7,855 nucleotides of DNA from JANXQE01 sp035294005 (GCA_035294005.1 DATGLT010000297.1:1-7855), one strand, 5' to 3'; positions 1-7,093 are shown, numbered from the stretch's first letter. Made by a program: numbers and translations. The notes: generated by a model from the letters alone, not told the origin.

Positions 1-22
1 TACCCGGCTTTCGTCTTCTTCT

Positions 23-1069
23 CTAAGCCTGCATCGCCAAGGCAGGTTCGGGGCGACCCTTGAATTGATGGACCAATTCTTCGGCAATCTGCACCGCGTT
101 TAACGCTGCGCCCTTGAGCAGTTGATCGCCGGCGACCCAGAAGCAGAGGCCGTTGTCCATGGCGCAATCCTTGCGGATGCGGCCGACCGCGCAGTCGTAT
201 TGCTCGGCCAGGTGGAGGGGCATCGGGTATTGGCTTTTTAAGGGCTCATCCACGACCTGGAGGCCGGGGGCTTTTTTGAGAACCTCGTGGGCGGCTTCGA
301 CGCTGACGGGTTTTTCGAATTCGGCGCTCACGGCGACGGAGTGGGCCCGATAAACGGGGACGCGCACGCACGTCACGCTCGCCCTGAACGCGGGGTGATG
401 CATGATCTTGCGGCCTTCGTTCTCCATCTTCATTTCTTCCTTGGTGTAACCCGAGGGCAGGAAGGAATCGACTTGCGGCAGGACGTTAAAAGCGATCTGG
501 TGCGGATACACTTCCCTGGTAACCGTTTGCCCGGCGACGACCTGGCCGACCTGCCGTTCCAATTCGGCGATGGCCTTGGCGCCGGTGCCCGAGACGGCCT
601 GGTAACTTGAGGCGAAAATGCGTTTGCACCCAAACGCTTTGTGCAAAGGGTAAAGCGCCATGAGGGTGATGGCGGTGGTGCAGTTGGGATTCGCAATGAT
701 GCCCTTGTGCAACGCAACGTCTCCCGGGTTGATCTCGGGAATCACCAGCGGAACCGACGGGTCCATGCGAAACGCGCTGGAATTGTCGATCACGACACAG
801 CCGCTTTGAGCCGCAATGGGAGCGTATTCCTTTGCTATGCTGCCGCCGGCGCTGAACAGGGCAATGTCGATTCCTTCAAAGCTGTCGCGCGTCAATTCCG
901 CCACCGTGTGGGTTTCATTTCGAAACTTGAGCTTCTTGCCGACCGATCGAGCGCTCGCGAGCAGCGTCAGTTTCCCAACCGGGAACTGGCGTTTCTCGAG
1001 TGTTTTGAGCATTTCGATGCCGACGGCGCCCGTCGCACCGACCACGGCCACATGCGGGTTGCGATTCAT
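23..1069 (-). CDS. asd: Aspartate-semialdehyde dehydrogenase
   Basis: Cytosolic enzyme that reduces L-aspartyl-4-phosphate to aspartate semialdehyde with NADPH, the branch point to lysine/diaminopimelate, threonine and methionine. The 348-residue length is normal for the family. Visible motifs are the Rossmann glycine loop GATGAVG at residues 11-17, the catalytic cysteine in ANPNCTT (Cys130), the substrate-binding SSYQAVSGTG stretch (154-163, Gln157), the EEMKMENEGRKI segment (211-222), and the acid/base histidine in RAHS (His242). All key residues are present, so the enzyme should be active. The start is an ATG at 1067-1069 placed just before the dinucleotide fold; no clear Shine-Dalgarno precedes it (upstream reads GCTCTTT). 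It lies 61 bases downstream of pyruvate kinase on the same strand, so read-through is possible. It ends with TAG at 23-25, and no terminator is visible in the 22 bases left. Identification is very secure. Confidence 0.97.
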   Translation of the reverse strand: MNRNPHVAVVGATGAVGIEMLKTLEKRQFPVGKLTLLASARSVGKKLKFRNETHTVAELTRDSFEGIDIALFSAGGSIAKEYAPIAAQSGCVVIDNSSAFRMDPSVPLVIPEINPGDVALHKGIIANPNCTTAITLMALYPLHKAFGCKRIFASSYQAVSGTGAKAIAELERQVGQVVAGQTVTREVYPHQIAFNVLPQVDSFLPSGYTKEEMKMENEGRKIMHHPAFRASVTCVRVPVYRAHSVAVSAEFEKPVSVEAAHEVLKKAPGLQVVDEPLKSQYPMPLHLAEQYDCAVGRIRKDCAMDNGLCFWVAGDQLLKGAALNAVQIAEELVHQFKGRPEPALAMQA

Positions 1070-1130
1070 AAAGAGCGGAAATATAGCCGAAAAAGCGGGC
1101 CAAAGTCAACGCAGTCGCGGGTTAAACAGC

Positions 1131-2561
1131 TCAGATGACGCGCATCTGGACGGCATCGACGATTTCTTCACCGACCATGATCAAGCCGATGATCACCACG
1201 GTGCTGCCCTGGCGCAGGCGGCCTTGCTTGAAGAGGATCTTCAACGCCGACTCGATGGTATTCTGTGGTTCAAACAAATCGAACGGGACAACGAACGGGG
1301 TAATGGCCCAGCTCAGGGCCAGGGTCCGGGCCATTGATTCGCGCTCGCACAAGGCATAGATCTGCGAGTACCGCGGGCGCATCCATGCCGCGGTCCGCGC
1401 CATGTTGCCGCTGCGCGTGAATACGAGGATGGCCGCAGCGCGCAATTCGTTGGCCATGACGACCGCGCTTTTGACCAGTTTCTGGCGATCGGTGCCCAGG
1501 ACGGCCTGTTCGAAATAGTTGGCCCCGCCGCTGCGTTCAATTCGAGTGGTGATGCGATCGAAGACTTCGATGCATTTGAGCGGGAACTTGCCCACGGTCG
1601 TCTCCCCGCTCAGCATAATGGCGTCGACCTGCTCGAACACGGCGTTGGACACATCGGTCACTTCGGCGCGGGTCGGTGTCGGCGAGCTAATCATGCTTTC
1701 GAGCATGTGCGTGGCGACGATGACCGGCCTGCCCAGCCGCAGGCACGTTTTGACGATTCGCCTCTGGATGATCGGCAATTCCTCGAACGGCACTTCGATG
1801 CCAAGGTCGCCGCGCGCGACCATGACGGCGTCGGCGCTGCGCACAATTTCTTCCAGGTTCCGCACCGCTTCCTGGTCCTCGATCTTGGCGATCACGAGCG
1901 GGTGATCGCCGGTTGCGGGGAAGAGCGCGCGCAACTCCGCGAGGTCGTGCGCCTGGCGGACAAAGGAGAGGGCCATGAAATCGACTCGTAGTTGCAGGCC
2001 CAGGGCGATGTCGAGTTTATCTTTGGCGGTTAATGCCGGAAGGCTGACTTTAACCCCCGGCAGATTGATGTGCCGTCGGCTGCCAAGGCTGCCTTCGGTC
2101 AGGACTTCGCAATGAACCTTGTTGCCGTGTTTGTCGAGCACCTTCATTTCAATGGCGCCGTTGTCGAGGAGCACCACGTCCCCAACGCTGATGTCGTTGA
2201 TGAAGTTCTCGTAGTTAACGTCGACCGATCGTTCTTCCTCGCTCTTTTCGCCGCGGACGGTGAGCGTAAATTTTTCTCCCGGTTTCAGCGCCAGGGGGAC
2301 GGGCAGCTCGCCGGTCCGGATGGCGGGTCCCTGGGTATCCATCATGATGCCGACATGTCGGTGGCACTCGGAAGCCGCGCTGCGAATATCGGCGACGACG
2401 CGGCGCACCCAGTCGTGCGGCGCGTGAGACATGTTCAGGCGGAAAATGTCGACTCCGCGTTCTACCAACTGCTTGAGCATGGCCGGGGAATCAGTGGCCG
2501 GCCCGAGCGTGGCGATGATTTTGGTTTTGCGCAGGCCGGTCGAATGAGCGTAGTGGTTCAA
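1131..2561 (-). CDS. pyk: Pyruvate kinase
   Basis: Last glycolytic step: phosphoenolpyruvate plus ADP to pyruvate plus ATP, in the cytosol. The 476 residues match the usual bacterial length. In order: TKIIATLGPAT (13-23) opens the TIM barrel; RLN at 41-43 and Ser45 are the substrate/nucleotide loop; DTQGPAIRTG (75-84) leads into the B domain; IAKIEDQEAV (224-233) is the family signature with catalytic Lys226 and metal ligand Glu228; ARGDLGIE (249-256) holds the second metal ligand Asp252; ATHMLESM (283-290) and PTRAEVTDVSNAV (296-308) follow; residues about 345-476 form the C-terminal domain. Two substitutions from common enzymes are visible: DTKGPEIRT is DTQGPAIRT, and ATQMLESM is ATHMLESM. 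I think these are lineage variation, not loss of function. The start is TTG (2559-2561); no ATG or GTG lies in frame between it and the upstream TAA, and AAAGG sits 9 bases before it. It lies between the flavoprotein gene and asd. Confidence 0.97.
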   Translation of the reverse strand: MNHYAHSTGLRKTKIIATLGPATDSPAMLKQLVERGVDIFRLNMSHAPHDWVRRVVADIRSAASECHRHVGIMMDTQGPAIRTGELPVPLALKPGEKFTLTVRGEKSEEERSVDVNYENFINDISVGDVVLLDNGAIEMKVLDKHGNKVHCEVLTEGSLGSRRHINLPGVKVSLPALTAKDKLDIALGLQLRVDFMALSFVRQAHDLAELRALFPATGDHPLVIAKIEDQEAVRNLEEIVRSADAVMVARGDLGIEVPFEELPIIQRRIVKTCLRLGRPVIVATHMLESMISSPTPTRAEVTDVSNAVFEQVDAIMLSGETTVGKFPLKCIEVFDRITTRIERSGGANYFEQAVLGTDRQKLVKSAVVMANELRAAAILVFTRSGNMARTAAWMRPRYSQIYALCERESMARTLALSWAITPFVVPFDLFEPQNTIESALKILFKQGRLRQGSTVVIIGLIMVGEEIVDAVQMRVI

Positions 2562-2570
2562 ACGCCACCG

Positions 2571-2575
2571 CCTTT
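2571..2575 (-). promoter_or_regulatory. Ribosome binding site supporting the TTG start of pyk
   Basis: On the minus strand AAAGG lies 9 bases before the TTG at 2559-2561. No in-frame ATG or GTG occurs between this TTG and the upstream in-frame stop, so the site helps to settle the start. It is only a partial match to the Shine-Dalgarno consensus, but better than anything before the neighbouring genes. Confidence 0.45.
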
Positions 2576-2668
2576 CGCCGGCCGGAATGCATAAAGTTCC
2601 AGGTTAGTCAGGTTGCTTTTCACGCGGGACAATCGCTCAAGAAGGAGGATTTCGCCATTGGTTTTGTC

Positions 2669-3223
2669 TCAACCTTTCTGGACGTATTGGGCGAATCCGG
2701 CCAGGAATTCACGAAGGCGTTTCCGGACTGATTCGTCCACGAGCCTGCCTTGGGCGTCGAACACCGATGCGGCGCGCGACACGGGGAGCCGGCCACCGAA
2801 CCATGGACGGGTTTCCAAGGTGCGCAGAACCGACAACCATGCGTCCTGGGCCAGCAGCGTGCCGAAGCCGCCCGGCGAAGCGCCGATCAACGCCACCGAT
2901 TTGCCGGCAAAAACCGGTTTGGCTTCATCTTCAATCCGGGAAAGCCAATCGATCGCGTTTTTAAACGCGCCCGGAATGGAGTTGTTGTATTCCGGAGTGG
3001 CCAAAAGCAACCCGTCGGCATCGGCAATAGCGCGGCCCAAATCGCTGACGCTCGCAGGAATGCCGGCGGACTCTTCTTCATCCCCGTTGTAGAGGGGGAT
3101 GCCGTGAATGGTCCTGACGACGAGTTTCGCGCCCTCCGGCATCATCTCAGCCGCCGCGCGCAACAGCGCCGTATTGAAAGAACCGGCCCGCAAACTGCCC
3201 GAGACGCCGATGATCATTGCCAT
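2669..3223 (-). CDS. NADPH-dependent FMN reductase family flavoprotein
   Basis: Flavodoxin-fold oxidoreductase of the NADPH-dependent FMN reductase / quinone and chromate reductase (ChrR-like) group, 184 residues, the usual size. It probably binds FMN and reduces quinones, azo compounds or similar acceptors with NAD(P)H in the cytosol. Motifs: GSLRAGSFNT (9-18) is the phosphate-binding loop of the flavin; TPEYNNSIPGAFKNAIDW (76-93) is the highly conserved flavin/dimer segment; GASPGGFGT (114-122) is the second flavin-contacting loop. The C-terminal 30 residues are a helix typical of the family. The start is ATG at 3221-3223; a second in-frame ATG two codons later (3215-3217) is possible. No good Shine-Dalgarno is seen for either. 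It is first in a run of three minus-strand genes, 107 bases before pyk, and is divergent from the exporter gene with about 43 bases between. The substrate cannot be read from sequence; chrR, azoreductase and arsH-like roles are all conceivable. Confidence 0.9.
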   Translation of the reverse strand: MAMIIGVSGSLRAGSFNTALLRAAAEMMPEGAKLVVRTIHGIPLYNGDEEESAGIPASVSDLGRAIADADGLLLATPEYNNSIPGAFKNAIDWLSRIEDEAKPVFAGKSVALIGASPGGFGTLLAQDAWLSVLRTLETRPWFGGRLPVSRAASVFDAQGRLVDESVRKRLREFLAGFAQYVQKG

Positions 3224-3266
3224 ATTTGCCGAACTGTATTAAAGGCCCCGGCCGTTTGACATATCT
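3224..3266. other. Short divergent intergenic region
   Basis: The 43 bases between the divergent flavoprotein and exporter genes must hold the upstream signals of both. A TTGACA hexamer reads on the plus strand at 3256-3261, but no convincing -10 box follows at the usual spacing. No clear ribosome binding site is seen for either gene. If the exporter really starts at GTG 3291, the region is 67 bases long. No operator-like palindrome stands out. Confidence 0.3.
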
Positions 3267-4517
3267 TTGTTTCGAACGCAAATCTCATTCGTGAAGAGCG
3301 TCAATGGAACCGGAAACACGACCGTCGCGAATGCCGCGCGGGCGGTGGGCGGTTCCACGTTGGGCATTTTGTTTGCCTTGAGTTTTTGCCACCTGCTCAA
3401 CGACTGCATTCAAGCGTTGCTTCCGGCCATTTACCCGATGCTCAAGGAATCGTTCGGTTTGAGCTTTACGCGGATCGGCCTGATCACGCTGACGTTTCAG
3501 ATGGTGGGCTCGGTGTTTCAGCCGGTGATAGGATTTTACACGGACCGTCATCCCAAACCTTATTCGCTGGTTGTGGGCATGGGGATCACGCTGGTGGGAC
3601 TCGTGGCGCTCGCTCTGGCCCCAAGTTATTACGCGGTGCTCGCGGCCGCCGCGATGATTGGCCTGGGTTCGGCGATCTTTCATCCGGAATCTTCGCGCAT
3701 GGCGCGGTTGGCTTCCGGTGGGAGTCACGGTTTTGCGCAATCGTTGTTCCAGGTCGGCGGCAACGCGGGCAGTTCGATCGGACCTTTGCTGGCGGCGGGA
3801 ATCATCACCCGGTATGGGCGCCGGCATATCCTTTGGTTCACGCTGCTCGCCTTCGCGGGCATGTTCATCCTGGCGCGGGTCGGGTCGTGGTACCGTCAAC
3901 ACCTGGATGAACGCAATTCCGGCAACAGCGCCGAGGCTCATCATCACCCGGTGGCTCGAAGGCAAGTGCCGTTCCTGCTGGCCATCCTCCTCTGCCTGAT
4001 GTTCTCGAAGTTCTTCTATCTCGCTTCGATGACGAATTATTACACGTTCTACCTGATCCAGCGGTTCGGCCTGGCGGTACCTCAATCGCAGATTTACCTG
4101 TTTGTTTTCTTGTTTGCGGTTGCGGCGGGCACCATTGCGGGCGGCCCCATCGGGGACCGGATCGGGCGCAAACTGGTTATCTGGATTTCCATCCTGGGCA
4201 TGGCGCCGTTCGCGTTGCTTTTGCCGCACGCAAACCTTTTGTGGACGGCTGTGTTGAGCGTGATCAACGGGCTGATCCTCGCCTCGGCCTTTCCGGCGAT
4301 CCTGGTCTACGCCACTGAATTGTTGCCGGGAAAAGTCGGCGCGATCGCGGGTTTATTTTTTGGCTTTGCCTTTGGCATGGCCGGCATCGCTTCGGCCGTG
4401 CTTGGAAAACTGGCGGACGCGACCAGCATCGTATTTGTGATCGATGTGTGTTCGTTCCTACCCTTGATTGGCCTGCTCACCGCTTTCCTGCCCGAGTTAA
4501 AACGGGAGGACTCTTGA
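3267..4517 (+). CDS. MFS transporter, fosmidomycin-resistance (Fsr) type
   Basis: Inner-membrane exporter of the major facilitator superfamily, 416 residues, with hydrophobic segments consistent with about 12 helices in two halves. A basic, histidine-rich central loop (about 209-233, with HHH at 225-227) separates the halves. The family mark is the stretch around 138-176, with FHPESSRMA (138-146), GSHGFAQSLFQVGGN (152-166) and GSSIGP (168-173), typical of Fsr-like proteins. MFS motif A appears as DRHPKPYS (93-100) in the first half and GDRIGRK (296-302) in the second. Known Fsr proteins give fosmidomycin resistance by efflux; the natural substrate is unknown and cannot be inferred here. The start is uncertain: the open frame begins with TTG at 3267, and an in-frame GTG at 3291 would give 408 residues. 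Neither has a visible ribosome site, and the first helix begins only near residue 31, so the shorter form is equally acceptable. It is divergent from the flavoprotein and convergent with hicA. Confidence 0.9.
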   Translation: MFRTQISFVKSVNGTGNTTVANAARAVGGSTLGILFALSFCHLLNDCIQALLPAIYPMLKESFGLSFTRIGLITLTFQMVGSVFQPVIGFYTDRHPKPYSLVVGMGITLVGLVALALAPSYYAVLAAAAMIGLGSAIFHPESSRMARLASGGSHGFAQSLFQVGGNAGSSIGPLLAAGIITRYGRRHILWFTLLAFAGMFILARVGSWYRQHLDERNSGNSAEAHHHPVARRQVPFLLAILLCLMFSKFFYLASMTNYYTFYLIQRFGLAVPQSQIYLFVFLFAVAAGTIAGGPIGDRIGRKLVIWISILGMAPFALLLPHANLLWTAVLSVINGLILASAFPAILVYATELLPGKVGAIAGLFFGFAFGMAGIASAVLGKLADATSIVFVIDVCSFLPLIGLLTAFLPELKREDS

Positions 4518-4595
4518 TCGGACCAGCGCGGTTACAGCGTTCGGTATCAGTGGTGGCGGGCCAGTGACGTAGAAATGCAAACAGAAGCGCACGCC

Positions 4596-4614
4596 CGGCA
4601 TCCACTGCATGCCG
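4596..4614. terminator. Small hairpin between convergent genes, possible weak terminator
   Basis: CGGCAT (4596-4601) and ATGCCG (4609-4614) form a perfect 6-bp stem with a 7-base loop in the gap between the ends of the exporter gene and hicA. On the plus strand it is followed by TTGTTC, a poor U-tract; on the minus strand no T-run follows. It could help end transcription from either side but is well below a good intrinsic terminator. Nothing else is seen in the 108-base gap. Confidence 0.25.
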
Positions 4615-4625
4615 TTGTTCGGCCT

Positions 4626-4799
4626 TCAGGACAGTTTCTTCAAAATGGACTTGGCAAGAAATTCTTTGATCTCCCGATGCCGAGGCACTGGCTGCGCCAT
4701 GCGTGTGATTGGATTTTGATACCAATCGTGTTTCCCGCCATGCCGGATGAGAACGCATCCCATCTCCTCGAGCTTCTGCACGAGGTCCCGGCGCTTCAC
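4626..4799 (-). CDS. hicA: HicA family toxin (mRNA interferase)
   Basis: Small toxin of a type II toxin-antitoxin pair; HicA proteins have a double-stranded-RNA-binding-like fold and cleave mRNA until bound by HicB. Translation of the minus strand from GTG at 4797-4799 gives 57 residues. It begins MKRRDLVQKLEEMGCVLIRH, has the catalytic histidine in GGKHDWYQNP (His24), and ends with the characteristic PVPRHREIKEFLAKSILKKL. This is a full-length match to the family's usual size of about 57-65, with nothing missing. The GTG overlaps the hicB stop as GTGA (4796-4799), which points to translational coupling and supports this start. It stops with TGA at 4626-4628. The gene is short and starts with GTG, so it is easily missed; a longer open frame at 4477-4758 on the same strand is its out-of-frame shadow. 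The call is secure; whether it is active is not known. Confidence 0.9.
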   Translation of the reverse strand: MKRRDLVQKLEEMGCVLIRHGGKHDWYQNPITRMAQPVPRHREIKEFLAKSILKKLS

Positions 4800-4987
4800 G
4801 CCAGCTCCAACTCCGCCACCTTGCGGACGGCCGGGATGTGCCCGCCGGACAAATCTGCGTACAAATCGCGCAGATGCTCCTGGAGATCCTTCAGCGATTC
4901 GCCCTGGGTCAAATAATCGGGGTACTCCTCAAGATAACCGAGCCAGAACCGGCCATCCTGCCAGTAAATATACCGAAGACCTTTCAT
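4796..4987 (-). CDS. hicB: HicB family antitoxin, short form
   Basis: Antitoxin partner of HicA, first in the pair. From ATG at 4985-4987 it encodes 63 residues starting MKGLRYIYWQDGRFWLGYLE and continuing through YPDYLTQGESLKDL to the PAVRKVAELELA end. This is the HicB-like partial RNase H fold (beta-beta-beta-alpha), as in short HicB proteins of many bacteria. The protein ends right after that domain, so the ribbon-helix-helix or helix-turn-helix DNA-binding domain of longer HicB proteins is absent. Start choice: the frame stays open upstream, with an ATG at 5048-5050 and a TTG at 5057-5059 that would add 21 or 24 residues. The added residues look unlike the family, and the homologous part begins at 4987. 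GGAGGGG lies 12 bases before that ATG, a little far but usable. The order hicB-hicA is the reverse of the E. coli hicA-hicB order. Confidence 0.87.
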   Translation of the reverse strand: MKGLRYIYWQDGRFWLGYLEEYPDYLTQGESLKDLQEHLRDLYADLSGGHIPAVRKVAELELA

Positions 4988-5029
4988 GACCTGAAAGTAC
5001 CCCTCCGCCGCAGACCGGGCAACGACATT

Positions 5030-5099
5030 GTTTTGGCCGAACAGGGCCATAAGAGACAAAGGCTAAGTGGCGCAGTGTGTTAGCAGCCCAGGCCAAAAC
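5030..5099. repeat. 9-bp perfect inverted repeat upstream of hicB
   Basis: GTTTTGGCC at 5030-5038 is mirrored by GGCCAAAAC at 5091-5099, with 52 bases between. The pair lies in the 136-base gap between the stop of the 584-residue protein and the hicB start, where a hicBA promoter would be expected. It could be a pair of operator half-sites or a chance match; a 9-bp inverted repeat over this distance is not rare in a window of this size. Confidence 0.3.
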
Positions 5100-5123
5100 C
5101 AACTATCCCCAGCCTCGGCCGGT

Positions 5124-6878
5124 TCACAATTTTTTGGAGTTTGGATACCGCCAAACCCAGTCGCCTTTATCGAGGTCAACCGCCGCGCCTTTTCTCGAGG
5201 CGATGTGACCGCCGTCGTCGGTTCCATTCCAACCCACGGAGTAGAGGATGAAACTTCCGTTGGGTTCGCTCTGGTAATGCAGCGATTGGCCGCCGATGGG
5301 ATCGACCGGGACGCTTGCCAGGAACCGGGGCGCAAGGAGGCTCAGTTCTTCCGGGTAGTTCCCCGTGGCCAGGCGGTAACGTTCGAGGGCACAGCCGCAC
5401 CGGGCCAGGTCCAGCGAGGCTTGAGCAAAGGCGAACCGATGGGAACTCCTGGTCAACGCCGGAAGCAGCATCCTGGCAATGAGAGTGTACGGCGTGTGTG
5501 GCAACTCAGCCAGGGACTTGCCGGCCTGGTCCACTTGCTCTGTGGAAAACGTGTGGTGAGTGACATCGGCCACGGGCAGAAATTCTTCGAGGATGAACCT
5601 GGAGGCGCGTGTTTCATTTTGATAGAACCAACCGGAGGGCATTAAGAACGCGCCCAGGTCGGAGACTTTTCTGGAGCGGTTTTCATTATTGAACTCGCCT
5701 AAGCTGCCAAGCAGGTTGGCGTGGTGGCGAAGGTAATTGATGGCTGAGACGTCGCAGGCGTTTTCACCCCGCATCGCCGTCACGTAATCGGCAACAAAAT
5801 CGAACCGAGCGAGATCCCGATCCAGTTGCGCGAGTTGCGCGTCGGTCCAGCGGCGCTCGTAAAGTCCCTCCCAGATGGCCTGCTGGATTATTTGGAACAT
5901 CGCTATGCGGACCAGGTGCGAAATGAGGAAAGGTTCGGAACGAATCTTTTCGGTGAGATTCAAACCCAGGCGGATGTCGGCCATTGCCTCCTCCGCCTGG
6001 CCGGCTTGAAGTTCGGCCAGGGCGCGGAATCTGAGGACGCCGGCAGATTGTTTGAGCGGAGCGAGGTGCGGCAAAAGGATGGCAAATGTCTGCTCCTGTT
6101 CATAATTCAGGGGGAACCTGGAGGCGGGACGGGCGGCGGCCTCGCGCAGAGCTTCGAGAATGGTTTTGTATTTGCTCAGGGCCAGGAGCACATCGGCCCC
6201 GGGGCTTTGCGCTTGTGCCGCGACCGGGAACACGTTGGTGGTCTCAGCCAGATCCCGATAATACTGCTGCCATCCTTCCAAATTGCTCGGGATAGCTCTC
6301 TGCCAATCTCCCATGCCGTTCCGCGGGCCTTCGTCATCGATTGCCAGCGGCATTTGCAGTTGGTTGGTGATGGATTCATCCTGCGGTTGTTTCGCTTTTC
6401 CATTGTGGTCCAGCACCCGGCCGTAGGTCGAGGCGACCACAGGAGCCATCGCAAAGTTCTGCTCGTCGGGCACCACTGGCGGAATGAAGTCGGCGAAATC
6501 GAACTTTTCGCCTTTGGCCTCCCAATGCGATTTGAACTGGTGCCAGGTCAGCCATCCGCGGATGTCTTCCTCGGCGTAAAAAAGCGCCACCAGCCCCGCA
6601 ACGGAGGCGCAGCCCAGGAGAGCGTGTTTGAAGTTTTCCCAGCTGCAAACGCTCCAGGCCAGAAACTTTAGCGCGGCTGCGACTGCAAACCCGATCCCAA
6701 CAGCAATCAGCAAGCGCGATGCGGTATTGGTCTCAAAAGGCTCCTCTGTTACCAGGCCGATAACCCACCAAGCGATTGCCGACAGGACAGCCCCCGCCAG
6801 GGCGAATATCACCCACCCGAGCCAGCCTTGGAGCGGGCGTTTCCAAGCACTTGGAATTTCAGGATTAGTGTCGTTCAT
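5124..6878 (-). CDS. Membrane-anchored protein of unknown function with pseudopilin-like tail
   Basis: I do not recognise a characterised function. The start used is ATG at 6876-6878 (584 residues); the frame opens one codon earlier at TTG. No ribosome site is clear. The N-terminus has three hydrophobic segments (about 20-45, 55-80 and 87-102), so it sits in the inner membrane. A conserved-looking passage follows: GEKFDFADFIPPVVPDEQNF (about 123-142), which I associate with hypothetical proteins of Verrucomicrobia. Residues about 200-480 are mainly helical and alanine/leucine-rich, including QAGQAEEAMADIRLGL (291-306), reminiscent of a TPR helix pair. The end, CALERYRLATGNYPEELSLL (496-515), then DPIGG, LHYQ, FILYSVGWNGTDDGG (543-557), looks like the C-terminal part of type II secretion pseudopilins with their DP-G-P-Y and YS-G-G-D motifs, but no N-terminal prepilin cleavage motif exists. 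It is upstream of hicBA on the same strand, 136 bases away, probably unrelated. The coding call is strong; the role is unknown. Confidence 0.88.
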   Translation of the reverse strand: MNDTNPEIPSAWKRPLQGWLGWVIFALAGAVLSAIAWWVIGLVTEEPFETNTASRLLIAVGIGFAVAAALKFLAWSVCSWENFKHALLGCASVAGLVALFYAEEDIRGWLTWHQFKSHWEAKGEKFDFADFIPPVVPDEQNFAMAPVVASTYGRVLDHNGKAKQPQDESITNQLQMPLAIDDEGPRNGMGDWQRAIPSNLEGWQQYYRDLAETTNVFPVAAQAQSPGADVLLALSKYKTILEALREAAARPASRFPLNYEQEQTFAILLPHLAPLKQSAGVLRFRALAELQAGQAEEAMADIRLGLNLTEKIRSEPFLISHLVRIAMFQIIQQAIWEGLYERRWTDAQLAQLDRDLARFDFVADYVTAMRGENACDVSAINYLRHHANLLGSLGEFNNENRSRKVSDLGAFLMPSGWFYQNETRASRFILEEFLPVADVTHHTFSTEQVDQAGKSLAELPHTPYTLIARMLLPALTRSSHRFAFAQASLDLARCGCALERYRLATGNYPEELSLLAPRFLASVPVDPIGGQSLHYQSEPNGSFILYSVGWNGTDDGGHIASRKGAAVDLDKGDWVWRYPNSKKL

Positions 6879-7093
6879 CAAGACATTGGACAGTTCCAGG
6901 CCGGACTACTCACGGTCGAATGGAGAATTTTCGATCCGGGTGACTCGCAAGCTGGAGCACGCGAAACTACGGGGCGATGTCAGCTGTCTTTGGGGTGCTT
7001 ACCTCCCACGGCGAACAGCGTTTTCTGTCGCGTTCCTCGGGATTGTGAGTGCGGTGACAAAACCCCGGATTGAAGGGCGTCCGGTTGCGGCCG

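Noticed and set aside
641..1337. Plus-strand open frames over asd and the end of pyk
   Set aside because: They are antisense shadows of two securely identified enzymes.
2598..2615. Direct repeat CAGGTT-AGT-CAGGTT before pyk
   Set aside because: Two 6-base copies are too short to separate from chance and match no known operator I can name.
3256..3284. TTGACA hexamer as a sigma-70 promoter for the exporter
   Set aside because: No acceptable -10 hexamer lies at 16-18 bases; one good hexamer alone is not enough.
3285..4229. Long minus-strand open frame (314 codons) antisense to the exporter gene
   Set aside because: Its translation is rich in Arg, His and Gln with no fold-like pattern, as expected for the opposite strand of a GC-rich membrane-protein gene; the plus-strand exporter is unmistakable.
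4477..4758. Minus-strand 93-codon open frame
   Set aside because: It overlaps hicA in another frame and runs into the end of the exporter gene; no recognisable features, while the hicA frame fits its family from end to end.
5826..6671. Plus-strand open frame (281 codons) inside the 584-residue gene
   Set aside because: Low-complexity Gly/Arg-rich translation without motifs; the minus-strand frame has membrane helices and recognisable conserved passages.
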